Assembly (NCBI GenBank): GCA_963513935.1
Contig: OY740776.1
Coordinates: 13,251,745-13,315,744, forward strand
Source: Aphrophora alni
Taxonomy: Eukaryota > Arthropoda > Insecta > Hemiptera > Aphrophoridae
DNA length: 64,000 bases
Reading direction: 5' to 3'
Shown here: positions 11,951 through 24,870 of the stretch, piece by piece
Numbering within the stretch: the first letter of the stretch is position 1
Layout: each line of letters starts with the position of its first letter
Made by a program: the position numbers and the translations under genes
Notes under the pieces: model-generated
What the model was told of the DNA's origin: nothing
The model's database searches: none
The model's input: the letters and a program-made list of their open reading frames with translations, nothing else

Positions 11951-13985
11951 GTAATGGTCTAATATTTTAAAAAGAACATATAAATAGATACATTTGTTGG
12001 ACACATGTTAAACTTGTAGTGATCGCCGACAAAGGTGAAACGTTAGAGGAATATGTTATAAATCAGTCAGAACACCATTCACAACTTTAAAGAAAAAAAA
12101 GAGAAAAACACTTAAAGTAGACCCAGAATCATTGTAGGCAATTAAGTCATAAATAACTATAATATTAGAAACTTAAGGACAATCACACACAAAACTCATA
12201 AAATGTAACGGGACAACAGTTTTCTAAACGGTCACAATTTTGAAACATTAAAATTTGATTGGCTGACAAAAAGTAGATGCTTACGTTCATTGGTTAAAGT
12301 AAATTAAAAGAGAGGGAATAAGTATTTTTTAGCATCGACAAAGTAAAAATTATATAGAGAGTCTTAGGGAAAAACTCACAGCATAGAGGTCGGCGAAGTA
12401 ACGCCAAAAGTATTCCTAATGTAGAAATTGGTATTTCCTATAAGTTATAATTCCAGTTTTAGTAATAGTAAAGTAATAATTGTTTTTAACACGTATGTTT
12501 TAACCGTGTTTGTTTTTACAAAGTAAAAGTATTTAACACCTTAGTAATCTTCGTTGCAGTACTAAAGAAGTACATCTACAAAGTGTTGAGTGCATCTTCA
12601 TGGTAATTTAAAGTGAATCATTTTATTGATAAATCACCTAGTACAGTGTAGTGTTTGGTGAACATCGTTAACAAGCAATAAAGTGAAAGTTCTTCACTCA
12701 ACTAGCAGCACTGGATTACTTACATAGGAATACAACAAAAGTGGATTTGGTATTGTACTAATTATTATAGACTTTAATTGGAAACTAAATTGTTAAAATT
12801 GCAATTCTCTGTATTATTAAAATTTCACTCACTGTATTAATTGTTCATTAAAGAGCTCCCCCTGAGCAAATAGTTTAAAATATATATATATATAAATAAA
12901 ACAAAAGTAATTGGAAATTAAGTTCAAATAAAATTAAATATTTCAGAGTTAATGTTAAAGAGTATATTTGGCCTTCATCATTAATAACTTTCCTTATATG
13001 TTGACAATCCATGGTATGACTAATTAATTCATAATTTTGATTTATATAATATTTCTGAAATTATATTATAAAATAATTATCGTTAGAGTATAGTATTCTA
13101 TACTATTCTGTATTGGACACCAGTCTCTGTCAATATCCTTTCTCTCTTAGATTATAATTTGAAATGATATACTCCATGAGATTTTTATTACTTATTTATT
13201 CACTTGTCATAGTACTGTAGGATCTTTATTTTAAAATATTTTCTTTCATTTTTTATATAATATTGAAAGTTTTTTCTTCTTTACACAACTAAGGAAACAA
13301 AGACATAAATTTCTCGTCAATCACGTATACCATATGGATGAACGTTTGTATTTGCCAAAAGTTCTTCAAAATAACACATTTGTAAACTTAGGCAATTCAG
13401 TAAGAAATGCTGATGGCTGCAAATTCGTCATCAATTACTAAAAGAATTAAGAAAATTTTTTAGATCCAGTAAAGAGGTTACTTGAGGTTATTTCATCCAG
13501 AAAACAACAATTTGAGGTTATAGAAGGGATAATTTTTGTAGAAGAAATAAAAACGTTTTTCTTGTTTGGAAATTCGCATTATCACAACAAAAATACAATA
13601 TTAGTATTGTCCGGAATATATTTTACTTCGGAATTCTTTGGTCGGCAATCGGAACAGGAATTTGTTACCTATTCAATAACTCGCAACTTCTCTAGATATT
13701 GGAAACAGATATAACTTTTTGTAAGAAATGGAAAACAGTTTAATTTCGTTTTGAACAGTTCTAATTTTAAAATAGATCGAGTTATGGAAATTTAAATTTT
13801 TGGTATTGTTTTACTCTAGGTCGCCACGCTTTTTTCACGATGTAGCTCGGAAAATACGATATTTAAAAAAAAGAAGATTATATTATGACTTTTGAAAAGA
13901 CATTTCATTTGTAATTATCCACGTTTCATTTGTTTCTGATTTGATAAATTTATGGCCTTTTGTTTTTCAAAAATTGATCTTCAAT

Positions 13986-14034
13986 ACTTAAGGTTAAGTT
14001 AGGTTAGGTTAGGTTAGATTAGGTTAGATTAGGG
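13986..14034 (+). repeat. Degenerate TTAGG repeat tract
   Basis: About nine TTAGG-type units, some mutated to TTAGA or TTAAG, in the same orientation as the larger arrays near the right end of the window. Confidence 0.8.
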
Positions 14035-14218
14035 CGTAAAAGGTAAAAATATTCTGTATTTATATAAAAATACATCTGTATTTTTGTTTTGATTTTGACT
14101 GAATGGTAATATCTGAATCTTAATATTAAATAATCATAGAAATGTAAATTTTAAAGAATCTTACAATTTTTAGCATAAATATAAGAGTTATAGTTTTGTT
14201 ATTGTAACCCATGTATCT

Positions 14219-14280
14219 CTGAGGATGACGACTATGTCGTTTAAACGCGTTTGATTAAATAAACGTAATTTTTCTGAGAT
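14219..14280 (+). other. CTGAGGATG...AAACGCG stem-loop motif
   Basis: CTGAGGATGACGACTATGTC continues into GTTTAAACGCGTTTGATTAA and then ATAAACGTAATTT. ACGAC pairs with GTCGT around a short loop. A nearly identical tail (AAACGCGTTTGATTAA, then GTAAACGTAATTTTT) follows the copy at 35115-35175, so these two are copies of one repeat and not chance matches. Confidence 0.5.
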
Positions 14281-14739
14281 CTTCTGTTCAAGTTTTATTC
14301 TATCTAAGTAACAAATCACTAAAATACAAATCATCAAGTATCGTGTCTACAAAATACGTGGAGAACTCAAGGTTTGTCACACACCAGATATTAACAGAGT
14401 TGAGCGTCAAAATTGCGAAGGATCAGTATGATATGACAATGATAAAATACCTTGTAAAAAAAATAAAATATTATTATTGTATGAAGTTATTGTGTAAGTA
14501 TTATTTATAGTAAATTGTCACTGTCGCTTGAATAAACTGTAATATTATTCCCACCATCAGGGCAGACACTTTTGGCGATAATGTCATTGCAATCAGAACA
14601 TACGCAAGAACTCTTTTACAATAATAAGTATTAGATGACAAAAGTTGAAAGACTTCATTTTCCGTCGATTAAAAAATCGCAATGGAATAAACATTTACAA
14701 AACAATTAGCTGTATTCAGCAAAAGTACACGAGAATACA

Positions 14740-15085
14740 AATTTGTAATTTATTAAATTGAAATTTAGTAAACAAATGTCAAATACAACTGTAAAATTAA
14801 AACTAAAGAATTCAGTTTCGTTTACAAATTGTCTAATGTTCACCACAAACCCAGACAGCGGTGTAATAATAACCCCCAAACGTATACAAATGATACTGCC
14901 TTCACTTAAAAATACATTAGCTTTTATTACCGCCAAACAATCCAAAACCACGTACAAATTACAATTTATTAATTTACCCCTCATAGACGCTACACTAGAT
15001 AAACATCTATTAATTAGAAACCTTCAAATAATACTCCATCAATTATTTCCCGTTACATTTTGTAATCTTGGAGACCCATAGCTCC
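14740..15085 (+). repeat. Repeat family D, best-preserved ORF copy
   Basis: A 107-codon frame (14758-15081) encodes a protein segment also recognisable at 20517-20272 (minus), 26897-26586 (minus), 28800-29075 (plus) and, at its end only, 16064-16297 (plus). Shared blocks here are SLKNTLAFITAKQSKTTYKL, DKHLLIRNLQIILHQLFP and FCNL. I do not recognise the protein. No membrane segment or catalytic motif stands out. The copies differ at many positions yet several keep the frame open, which suggests descent from a coding sequence of a transposable element or a multicopy gene, not a random MITE. This copy diverges from the others after FCNL, losing the shared FV.APGTSEKK end. Confidence 0.55.
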
Positions 15086-15359
15086 AAATCTTGGAAATGT
15101 TAAACTCCACGGAAATGGAATGTGTGCCATAGTTCCACATATATATTGAAACTATGGTATCAACACTAAAATAAGTAGTTGAATGTCTTATAACTCCGAT
15201 TACGACAAAAGGGTTGGCGACAGTAAGAGGGGAGGAATTGCCCTTGGTCTATCAGATGAACAAAATAATATAATTTTAATAACTATATTTACCATTTACA
15301 TAATTAATCCATTTAGAAAATAGCCCGAGTATCAGGGGCGCAGCAACGGAAGAATTATT

Positions 15360-15382
15360 AAGGTTAGGTTAGGTTAGGTTAG
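15360..15382 (+). repeat. Short TTAGG tract
   Basis: Four perfect TTAGG units in AT-rich DNA. Confidence 0.9.
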
Positions 15383-16063
15383 TTGAACATTAACAATATT
15401 TTCGACAATACGTTGAACGTGAACTGGGCAACTTGATGTCTAAACAAGATTTTTTATAAATGTAGTAAATAACTCCATCAATATTTTAATAGAGTCTTAT
15501 TTATTGACCAATTTCCCTAGCTTAATCTCTTATAAATGTTGAGATTTACTTTAAAATTAGAAATTAATCTCTATATATAGAAGTCAAAACCCCCAACTGA
15601 TCACGATATCTCTGCATCCAAGAATCTAGAGCTATGAATTTTTAAAATGGTTTGGGGTAAGTCTGTAGACGCGTACTAGGAAAGGGCATTGAAAATGTTC
15701 CACTCCAAGGGTGTTTTATACACCTTAAACAAGTATCATATCTTTGATATTTATGGGTAGATTTTGATTAAAATTAGTGTATTGCTCTATTTGGGCTTAA
15801 TTTATTTAGATAGCACCACCATTAAGGTTGTGCTAAAGAAATCAAAATTTTAAACTATCTCAACTATCCCCAGGTGAAACTGGGGCCATCAGATAGTTTA
15901 TCAATAAAACTATAGGTTGTCATTACGTGATCTATAAAAGTTCTATTTCAACACTCACTGGACAAAGATTCGCAGAGTTACGAAGGTTTTGTGGCGATGG
16001 GTGTTACTCCCTCGCGTCAACCAATGACGTGCCTCGTACCCCTCCTCCAATTCTTCCGTCACT

Positions 16064-16320
16064 GTGCAGACCTCTACCACAATTCGGACACGTGCAACAC
16101 TACTAAAACTTTTCGAAGCTATGGGATTATATCATAATCGGTGCTGTGACACGGTTATAAAATTCGATCTTGTTAATATTCGGTCCTCCAAGACACATCT
16201 GTTTTTTTCGGAGTTGTTTAACTCACTCGATGTTACGGAATGGCACCTTTGTAATATCTTTGTTCCAGGCACGTCTGGGAATAAAACGCCCTTATAATTA
16301 TTTATTTTAAGATACATATT
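16064..16320 (+). repeat. Repeat family D, diverged 3' copy
   Basis: The frame ends CNIFVPGTSGNK, which matches the CNLFVKAPGTSEKK ends at 20.3 and 26.6 kb. The noncoding flank TTATTTATTTTAAGATACAT also matches the TATTTATTTGAAGATAAAT flank of the 26.6- and 28.8-kb copies. Upstream of CNIF the protein is different, so either the copy is chimeric or only the end is conserved. Confidence 0.45.
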
Positions 16321-17035
16321 ATAAAGCGGTATACGAGCATGTTCTTACAAAACCAAATAATGGTTCAATAATATTTGTCATAAACTTAGGCCTACTTACA
16401 TTGTTTTAAAAGTCTGCCGACTGTGAAGTGTTCTACAGCCTAGATTTGTGGAGCGGTTTTAATCAAATTTCATAATATCTCGGAACATATTTTCATTTTT
16501 TCTACAATACAATTAGCTGCTATAAAAAAATCAAATCTCAAAATTAACTCAAACGAATTTGATGAAATTTTTCTTAAGTTTAGCCTCTAATTAATGGCGT
16601 ATTGGTCGCCATTTCTCTAACAAAATGGCGATTCGTGAATTATCAATCAAAAACACCCACAAACTCGGCCACAATGCTGTGATTTGTTACACGATTACGT
16701 CCAAATATCAATGAAATGTCAAAATTGTCGGCGTGGAACTTCGTAAGTAAAACAGTACGTTTCAGGTATATTTGAAGGCATTACACTTTTATTATTTCTC
16801 CCCGTTAGTAGTGTTTTATTCAAGTGTACATTAGCGTGTACATTGCTCTCTGTTATTGCTTGGTCTATTTGTAACAACGGTTTTCTAAATGGATTATAAT
16901 GTATAAAAGAACGAGATATATTTATGTAAACAGAACCACTAATTTTAAACATTATATTTTTATTCGTATTGGTCAAAGTTTGTACAAAGTTTCCGCAGTT
17001 TATTTGCGCTAGAAATTGGAACATCTTTACTGTTC
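16321..17035. other. AT-rich noncoding DNA with dispersed repeat fragment
   Basis: About 16540-16630 contains the recurring phrases GATGAAATTTTTC and TATTGGTCGCCATTTCTCT. No supported gene. Confidence 0.45.
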
Positions 17036-17049
17036 AGATATTATCTTTT

Positions 17050-17215
17050 AAAATTGAACCACTTCAACATGTCGGACATGTTTACTTTCCCTGCTACAGA
17101 CAATATGGGTTTACTTAGGTCTTGAAAATAATATAGGTCAGTTAATGTGAAGGAAAAGAAAAGCTTGTAGGTGGTAGTTACCTAGTTCCACTTCAGTTGT
17201 ATGAAGCCTCTCGCA
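17050..17215 (+). repeat. Solitary copy of the ~180-bp satellite
   Basis: AACATGTCGGACATGTTTAC, then ACAGACAATATGGGTTTACTTA, then AGTTCCACTTCAGTTGTATG reproduce in order the landmarks of the 27.24-28.09 kb array. This single diverged monomer lies about 10 kb away and abuts the (CT)n tract. Confidence 0.8.
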
Positions 17216-17372
<157 letters not shown>

Positions 17373-18185
17373 CAGTTCACAAAGGCCTACAATATGTTTA
17401 TAAATAATTTACACGTGTCAATATAACCGAACATAACCCTTTTTAAGTATTAGAAGATATTCCTGTACGGTGCCTTATAATACTATTTATCTTAAAATAT
17501 ATAGTAATGACAGTTAGAATATAAAAGTGATGTAACTGGGAAGTTTAATTAATTTTTTATTTTATTTATTACTTTTAATATATGCAACTGAGTAGGAAAC
17601 CGAAAAAAATGCAAAATCGGACTGGATCTTCGCTAGAAAAATGCATTTTGAGTGCAACACTACACTATTTGTTTTTCAATAACTCCGGCTCTATGGGTTG
17701 TAGAATAAAAAGAAAATATTCGGAAATGAAGGGACTATCGAAATTGTAGGCTATAGTAACATTAAGAGTACTCCCTAACCTTAAAAAATACGAATTTCTG
17801 GATTTAATTTTTTTTTCACTCATAGTGGAACAAATGGGGTTTGCCCAGTTTCGAAAAAAAAATTTAGTATCGTAATTTAGTGAGAAGTGGTCTTAGAGTA
17901 ATATATATTTTTTAAATATCAGTTTTTTACCTACTTCCTTGTGAACATATGCAAAAATGTGTTTATCAAGTGCTATTTTTTTAATTAAAAAATTTGTTTG
18001 TATTTTAACCTAATCTAACGTACCTAACGAGATTACCGTAAAAATTGTATGTCATTCTTAATCAAATAAACATATTGTAACGATATCATAATATCATCTA
18101 GATAAACAATTGATATCATGACATCTAATATTACATAATTAAAATAACTTATAAAATAATAATAAATATGAAAAAATGGAACAAT
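17373..18185. other. AT-rich noncoding DNA
   Basis: No supported gene. The stretch 17600-17990 is partly the reverse complement of 19960-20180: CGCTAGAAAAATGCATTTTG near 17630 pairs with the 20150 region, and ACTTCTCA motifs recur on both sides. This makes a loose inverted pair around the A-rich block between them. Confidence 0.4.
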
Positions 18186-18189
18186 ATTA

Positions 18190-19760
18190 AATAAATGAAG
18201 GGAGACGACAGCTGTCGCTTGCAGTTAAAAATGTACGTGTAAATTACAATAGAACCAGGATTTCTACAACCTTGGAGAAAACACATGGGCTACATTAAAA
18301 TAACGACTATAACGGGATCTTAGGGGAGCGCAGAGTTTTTTATGAAAAAAGAGAAATCGAAGGGAAAGCCAGCGTCCTAACGGTACACCGAGTAGAAAGT
18401 CTAACGGTGCTTCAAAAAACACAAAAACGGAAAGGAGAAAGTAGGTCGACCAATCGAATACGATCTCACGCTTAAAAAACCAACGGACAAGATTTAAAAC
18501 GACCACTAAGAAGCGAAAAAGGACACATGTTGAGAAAATTAGGGAAAATAAACGAATCAGCGAACAGGGCGCGAAACTCGTGTTCCGAAGAAGGGAGAGA
18601 GTTTTACAGGGACCGGGGTTTGGAAAGAAGAGGAGTCTTAGAAGGGAAGTCGTTGAAGGAAGGTTGTAGGGACAGAGTGTCTGCTCTGTGGTCGATAAAG
18701 TTTCATCAAAATTGAAGAAGGAGACAAGACGTCTCCGAGTTAATTTAGAAAAGTTTTAATAATTTTAATTTAAAGTAAAGTAAAAGAAAAGAAGATATAA
18801 TTAAAAAGCAAAAGAAATCAGATTAGAAGTCTTGTGGAGTTTTCAAAATCAGATAGAGAAAAGGAGTTCGATCGACAGTGCCAAGGTATCATCATCACCG
18901 CAGAAAGGGAGCTGGAAATTGGGTCAACCAAGAGAGCGAGAGAAAGGATTAATCACAGAATAAACTGTTTTTTGAGCAGTGTGGTGTTTTAAAAAAGAAA
19001 GAGTCAATTATAGTTTTTTTTGTGTAGTGAAAAAGTGCAGATCGACCGATCAAAAGGACCAACCTTGATAAGTACAAAATTTTGTTAATTATTTAAATTC
19101 ATCATAATAAATTTCACTTTCAATTGAGCCATTAAAAGAACCTATTAACCCGAGATAGGAGATTGTGTTTTTTGTTAAATAAATGTAAACTGAGCTAGCC
19201 TATAAAAGATAATAATTTAAATGTAAAGTAAAATCAATTGGTAAAGGAAAATATAATAAAATTCTAAAAAGGAGCTAATAATTTAATAATCAAGTAATAG
19301 TTAATGTTAGAAACTAAAGTAATTTTGTATTATAATAGTAGAATCAATTCATCAATTCATTCTAATTTAAGTCAAGTTTGAGATAAATTTGTTGTATTAA
19401 TATTCAAGGATAAGACAGCAAAAAAAAGGCCTTGAATATTCTTAAAATAGTTAATTAAAAGAACCAAATTGTTATAAATAAATTAATATAAGGAATGAAT
19501 GATCTAGTTAAGTAAGATTTGAAATAAATTTATGTACATGTTCTATATTTTTAATTCATGCTAAATTAAACAGAAGATTTTATTAAAATGTAAATGTTGT
19601 TGTTTAATGAGTATTAAATATAATTGTTTATAACAAATTAATTGTTATAATATTTTTAACTAAATATTGATATTTCAGAAATGAGCGTCGTTGTCTAGAT
19701 CCGGCCCCGATTTACTGGAAAACAATAACAATTACTAAAATGACAAAATTTCTCTATTTA
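18190..19760 (+). other. A- and purine-rich block, possibly LTR or leader of a retroelement
   Basis: From 18190 to about 19050 the plus strand is strikingly purine-rich, with many GAAAGGAG and GAGAAAG phrases, and less AT-rich than its flanks. It is followed by AT-rich DNA with AATAAA-like strings and ends with GTCTAGATCCGGCCCCGATT near 19690. This composition resembles an untranslated leader/LTR of an LTR retrotransposon. No gag or pol could be read, and the second LTR was not found. Flanking sequences at about 17600-17990 and 19960-20190 look inversely related, which would instead suit a large fold-back element. Confidence 0.3.
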
Positions 19761-20259
19761 AAAAAGGGCACTTTATCTTGATATACAAATTTTGCATAGG
19801 TTCACTATAAATTAGGTCAAAACATTGACAATTAAAAAAGAAAAAAAAGTTTACTATACGACCACTTCTCATTATTTTTCCTTTTTTTTTTTTTTTTCTA
19901 AAAATTAGATCAACGTAGTGTAAATATAGATTCTTAAATTTTCGTGAAGATTTTATAATTCTTACCTCATTTGTTGCATTATTAGTGAAAAAAAACTAAT
20001 CTTAAATCTAGAAATTCGAATATTTTGAGATTAGAAAGTACACTTAATGTTACTATACCCTACAATTTCGATAGGTTTCATTTCTCAGTATTTTAATTTT
20101 TCTACGAACAGTAGAGTTGGAAATATTTAAAAACTAGTGTAGCTATGCACTCAAAATGCGTTAAAATGTACTTTTATTCACTTTTCTAGCGACGCTCCAC
20201 TCCAACCACTCAGTTGCATGTACAAAAAGGAAAAAATAAATTTCCAAGTTACAACACTT

Positions 20260-20520
20260 CCCATAAATTTTTTAGACTAATTTCCTACTAATAATAGAGT
20301 ATTGTTTTTTTTTCTCAGACGTGCCTGGGGCCTTCACAAAGAGATTACAAAATGTAAAAGGAAATAAAATCTGGAGTATTGTTTGAAGGTTTTTAATTAA
20401 TTGATATTTATCTTGTGTAGAAAGTACGGGGGTGGGGATAATTGGCAAATTGTAAGCGGTCTTTGTTTGTTTGAGGGTAATAAAAGTAATTGTATACTTA
20501 ATTACAATCAACGTCATTTG
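20260..20520 (-). repeat. Repeat family D, minus copy
   Basis: The minus frame 20517-20272 (81 codons) contains TFITLKQTKTAYNLPII, DKYQLIKNLQTILQILFPF and TFCNLFVKAPGTSEKKKQ. These blocks match the 14.76- and 26.6-kb copies in the same order. Product unknown. Confidence 0.55.
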
Positions 20521-20599
20521 TATTTATGTTTTAACACAGTGGCATATTTAGCGTTTTAATATATCGTGTGTGCTAAAAGTCCCGTACCGGTTCAATAAT

Positions 20600-21189
20600 T
20601 TGATAACCAAACAAGATATTTTATTCTGATGACGAAAAACTACTTTTGTTAAGATGAGACAATTTTACCTGATCCACAAAAATGGGAGTTTTGGGGTCAA
20701 CTCAATAAACTTAATCGAGTTTTTGTTGATGTATAAGTTTTGAGATGCCTGAATATGAGAAAGTGGTTTGAGTCTGTGCAATGATTTTAAAGTTCAAACT
20801 CGTCAACTTTCTTCAATCAAATTTCATATATTTAAAAAAAATTTTTGATAGCATAAAATTTGTAGTATATACCGTAAGAAAAAAATACAAAATTACGATC
20901 TTGTAAAAATTGTTAATAATAATTTTGCTCAAAACACTAGACCGAAACAAAACTTTTTGATCGCCATATCTGGGAAAATACTTTTCTTATTAGTAAAAAA
21001 GAACGTAATTTTTCAAAACATTCTCTTCAGATTTCGTTCAAATATCAATTAAAAGTGAAGATAATTGATTCTAACCCGTCTATGAAATAACAGTAAATAA
21101 ATATTTCGGTTAAAAAATAATTGAAAAATGTTAAATTTGACTGCCGTTATAAAATGCTTGATTTTATCAATACTATTTTATACTCTGGG
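20600..21189. other. AT-rich noncoding DNA with repeat fragments
   Basis: Contains a TGAGTCTGTGCAATGATTTT motif copy near 20770 and a 'GATCGCCATATCTGGGAAAA' fragment near 20959. No gene is supported. Confidence 0.4.
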
Positions 21190-21495
21190 CGCGTTTATGG
21201 AATAAAAGAAACAATTTTTTATCCTAATTAATTACAAAACAATTCGAGTGGGAACGTTTGTGCAGTATTTTTACACAGTTTAGTTTGGTTTTGTAATTGG
21301 AAAAATTAGTGCAATCGATTCAACATTTTTTGATTTAGCGATGATTGATGGAATAAAGGAAACATGTTTTGGTCCTAAAAAAATATAAAACAATTCGTGT
21401 GGGAACATTTGTGCAGTATTTTTACACAGTTTAGTTAGATTTTGTAAATGGGAAAGTTAGTGTAATGGATTCAACATTTTTTGATTTAGCGATGA
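21190..21495 (+). repeat. 151-bp tandem duplication with TGTGCAG...ACACAG hairpins
   Basis: GTGGGAAC begins at 21248 and again at 21399, giving a period of 151 bases. Each unit contains TTTGTGCAGTATTTTTACAC followed by AGTTTAG, then ATTCAACATTTTTTGATTTA. The TGTG...CACA pair can form a short hairpin. Confidence 0.85.
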
Positions 21496-21935
21496 TTAAC
21501 ATTTTTTAACATTCTTTTAAACCGTTGAATCAAAAGTGTATTTTGAGAAAACGTGAATATTGAACAGTTCTTTACCAAATCACGGAGTCGTTCAACCAAA
21601 AGGGATGACTTTTCTAAATAGAAGTGAAGTCCTCACTTCATTTCTTTATATTGCAAAATGGAATCCTAATGGAAAAAAACTGACTTTCATTTCATTTATG
21701 TTGAATTACATGAACACCTTCATTTAGAGAGTGGAAGGGGTTACTTACTATTATACCCAAGACATTCCTGCCTTAACATCATGTTCTATCGATCTCTTTA
21801 TATAAGAATATGATATTGGATGACAAATTTTGACAGAATTCCTGAAAATAATTTATCATATACCAATAAACATTTACTTAGTTCAATCTATCAAAAAGTA
21901 CAAGATGACATTTGTAATTTCATCAAATTCAACAC
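21496..21935 (+). repeat. Interspersed repeat family C, copy 2
   Basis: Aligns with 10540-10880 (same strand) and 30200-29830 (opposite). It extends further 3' than copy 1, through ATTGGATGACAAATTTTGAC and CAATAAACATTTACTTAG, which match GATGACAAAATTTGACAG and TAAACATTTACACATAAT on the minus strand of copy 3. No protein read. Confidence 0.7.
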
Positions 21936-22099
21936 ATTAATGTAGCAACTTAGCGATCAATTTCCAGGGCAAAATTTGTAGATCCGATAAAAAAGTACAC
22001 ATAATAGTTTCATGTAGTTACAATTTGTCTGAAATTAAAAAAGTTTTATAAAGAGAAAGGTAGTTTTTTTTTCAAGTAAATAATAATCATTCTTTCATA

Positions 22100-23160
22100 T
22101 TTATGACGTCGCCATGACGTTGGGGTTGGCAAACCCATCACCCAGTGGTCCTCCACTGCAAACAGCCTCTTCAGATCCTCATCTTGATGGTTTTTCTTGT
22201 GACACGCACTACATACCAATCCCGTGCAGATGTATCTTTATTAGTCTATTCCGTCAGTTATTTGCCACCAACTCTACCCTACTACCTTCATTACCACTTT
22301 TTTTTTGTTTGTTCTGTTTTCATCCCAACCCATAAGTGTAAAGCAATACGTATCGCTGGTGGACAAGAGATCGGACAAAAGTTGTAGTTTATGGGATACT
22401 TGGTGAACTCTCAAGGTACGTAATCAACCAAGCGCGGCTTTACCGTATGGACCATGCATCCACTAGCTACTCACGGTAACATAGAGAGAAATGAAAAAAT
22501 TACAAGTATATGTAGAGTTGTACCGAAGGTCAATATGCTGATAAAATGGAATAAGCTCTCCGTGTTTACTATAAGCATGGGTAGTCAAGATATCGTCGCG
22601 GGATATAAACTAGTAAACAGCCTACTCAAGAGGAATCGCTGCTTGAAGAAACACCCCAAAAAAGGAGAACTCAAGTCAGAAAGTGCACACAAACATGTAC
22701 GCCCCACAGAGAAGAGGCCTGAATGGAACAAGAATACAATAGTATCTGTTCAAAGATCTCTTGGGGAATTATATAAAGAGACTATGGGACGATCGTTTCT
22801 GGAGGATCTTTTGGGGATTATGCAACGGGTTAAGTAAAATTAAACACAAAAGGCTCGCAGGGTTTCTTTTGGGGTGTTGTAGATTCAGGAAACACTTGAT
22901 AAAGATCGGAATGAAAAACGATTGAACCTGCAGATTATTTCTATAAGGGGGAGAAAGAATACACAACCTATTAGTCGAATGTTGTTTAGTAGCGGATAAA
23001 AGGGATAGAAGTCTGGGATGGTACTAGATTGATGTAAAGAAGTTACCTATCGTTGACCTCCTTAATGCGCTTCCTAAAGTAGTTTGGAGGAGTTTCTATA
23101 GGTGTGAGATTCAAGTATTAGAAGATGTAGAGGGAGTATAACAGATCTCTAGAGTTTACA
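22100..23160 (+). other. Unidentified coding-like remnant
   Basis: This stretch is less AT-rich than its surroundings and has a 127-codon frame (22454-22837) rich in Lys and Arg, with KKHPKKGELKSESAHKHVRP in its middle. Upstream, 73- and 80-codon frames overlap at 22114-22387. Near 23060 the plus strand reads VDLLNALPKVVWRSFY, resembling the LSLLVALPKVVV string encoded on the minus strand of the non-LTR tail at 45.3 kb, so this may be the end of a related retroelement. No diagnostic motif is present; function unknown. Confidence 0.3.
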
Positions 23161-23179
23161 AGTGTAAGGGTTGTTCTAA

Positions 23180-24560
23180 ACACCCGTATTTAATAACAAT
23201 TAAACAAAAAAAAAATCAATAAATAATAATTATGGGAAAAAATTCAAACAAAAGAAGTTGTAATAAAATTTACTGTATACGTAAAATAAACTTAGCGAGA
23301 ATACAGTCGACTACCGGATGTACAAACGGATGTGTTAGATTGAATTTCATAAAACAAGACGCCTGCAGTTGAACAGTTTCCCAAGGAAGCTATATTGATG
23401 GCAACCAGAATGTCTGCAAGATTGTGCAAAATACAAAAACCAATCAGAACAATTTAAAATTAAAATAAATCTAAATGATCCAATCAGAAGAAATGAGAGA
23501 AAAGAAGTGGGAAACGTTTCTCTAAAAAACGCGGTCTGTCTATTGCCATCTCTCAAAAGAATAACACCTAAAATATGTCATCAAAAGGTCGCCAAAATTA
23601 TTAAATAATTTATTCGAAATTAAAAATATATAACAAAACAAATCATTCTATCATATTAAAAGTAAATAAGTCTTTCATTGTTTAAATAAAAGTCAGTCTT
23701 TAAAATAAAACTCAACATCAAAGTTAAAACGGGATTGTCCGCGTAAAGTGTAAAAGTGTGTAGTGTCATAAAGGGTAGTGTAATAAAAAGGTTCAAATAT
23801 ATAAAAAAGGGGTGTAGTGTCTAAAGAAATGAGAGAGAGTAGTATGTAAGTAAAATGTAATATTTGTAATATGTATTTGTAAGACAGATCTCGGTGATTA
23901 AATTTTAATTAAATCAAATACCAGATTTCATAAACAATAAATGTCAGATTAGAGTAAATTAAAATCTTAAAAGGTTTTGTGTCATAAGAATTAGCTGGCA
24001 GCATTAAGCAAAAAGCAATTGGGAGCATAACCTTTGTTTGATTAATAGCTATTGAAGAATAAATTAAAGGATAAGATGTTAAGGGATCTATTTTATTTAA
24101 ATAGTGTAAAATAAATAAATAAGATTAGAACTAACATTTATTATTGTATAACGTAAGAATTTTAATGTATAGTTGGGAGTTACATTAATGATAGAAGCTT
24201 AGTCGAGGGTTTATGTTTTGTAATTTAATTTTAAGGGTAGATGTTGAATGTGTTCATTGCATTGTAGAAGAAGTATTATAAAACAAAATTTAAATGATTT
24301 ATCAATTTATCAATATACTTAAATATTTCACATAGCATGTCTCTGTAATTATTGAAAACCTAGTAGTTCTTTTGGAGTGCCTCACAAGCTAAGCAAAATT
24401 TTGACTCGTTCAAGAGTCTGGTGGAGCCCCCAAGGATAAAGGTAGTCTAAATATAATTTTAAATTCTAAAGGCTTACATAATTAAAAATTAGCCAAAATC
24501 TTACAAAGGTGTAAGCACTCAAAAACCTAAATTTAAAAAAGGCCTTACACAAGGCATTTC
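23180..24560 (+). other. A-rich block, possible LTR/leader of a retroelement
   Basis: A-rich on the plus strand, with AATAAA-like strings and repeated GTGTAGTGT phrases (23757-23822). Near 24410 it reads AAGAGTCTGGTGGAGCCCCC followed by AAGGATAAAGG, which has the look of the LTR end/primer-binding region of an LTR retroelement, where a TGG..GCCC string is typical. No gag, protease or reverse transcriptase frame follows. Suggestive only. Confidence 0.25.
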
Positions 24561-24865
24561 ATCCCCATATCACTACAATTACTTATGAAGTTGCAAAGTT
24601 AAACAAATAATTTTAATGCTATATTGAGTATATTAGAAGTTACAATTAAATAATTATGTTGTGGGATGAACTAAACATATAGAAGCTGTGTTTATATATT
24701 GAAAAAAACAACATTAAGATCATAAAATAAATATAACTATTTAAAAAAACATTGCACTATCTCTCTCCACCCACATCCCAAAAAATTTTTTAAAAAGACT
24801 TATCTCCAAATATTTCTGATCGGTAGTTACATTTAAAAAGTGAAAATCAACTATGTTCCTCCTCT
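24561..24865. other. AT-rich noncoding DNA
   Basis: Nothing recognised apart from a weak minus-strand copy of the motif ATTGCACTATCTCTCTCCAC near 24750. Confidence 0.4.
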
Positions 24866-24870
24866 TTGTA

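Larger units (their letters stand above)
11951..14720. other. AT-rich noncoding DNA
   Basis: No supported gene. It includes short simple (TA)n near 12882-12895. Frames are short and low-complexity. Confidence 0.5.

Noticed and set aside
14706..14984. 92-codon minus ORF
   Set aside because: It is antisense to the family D reading frame, whose protein blocks recur in other copies; the antisense reading does not.
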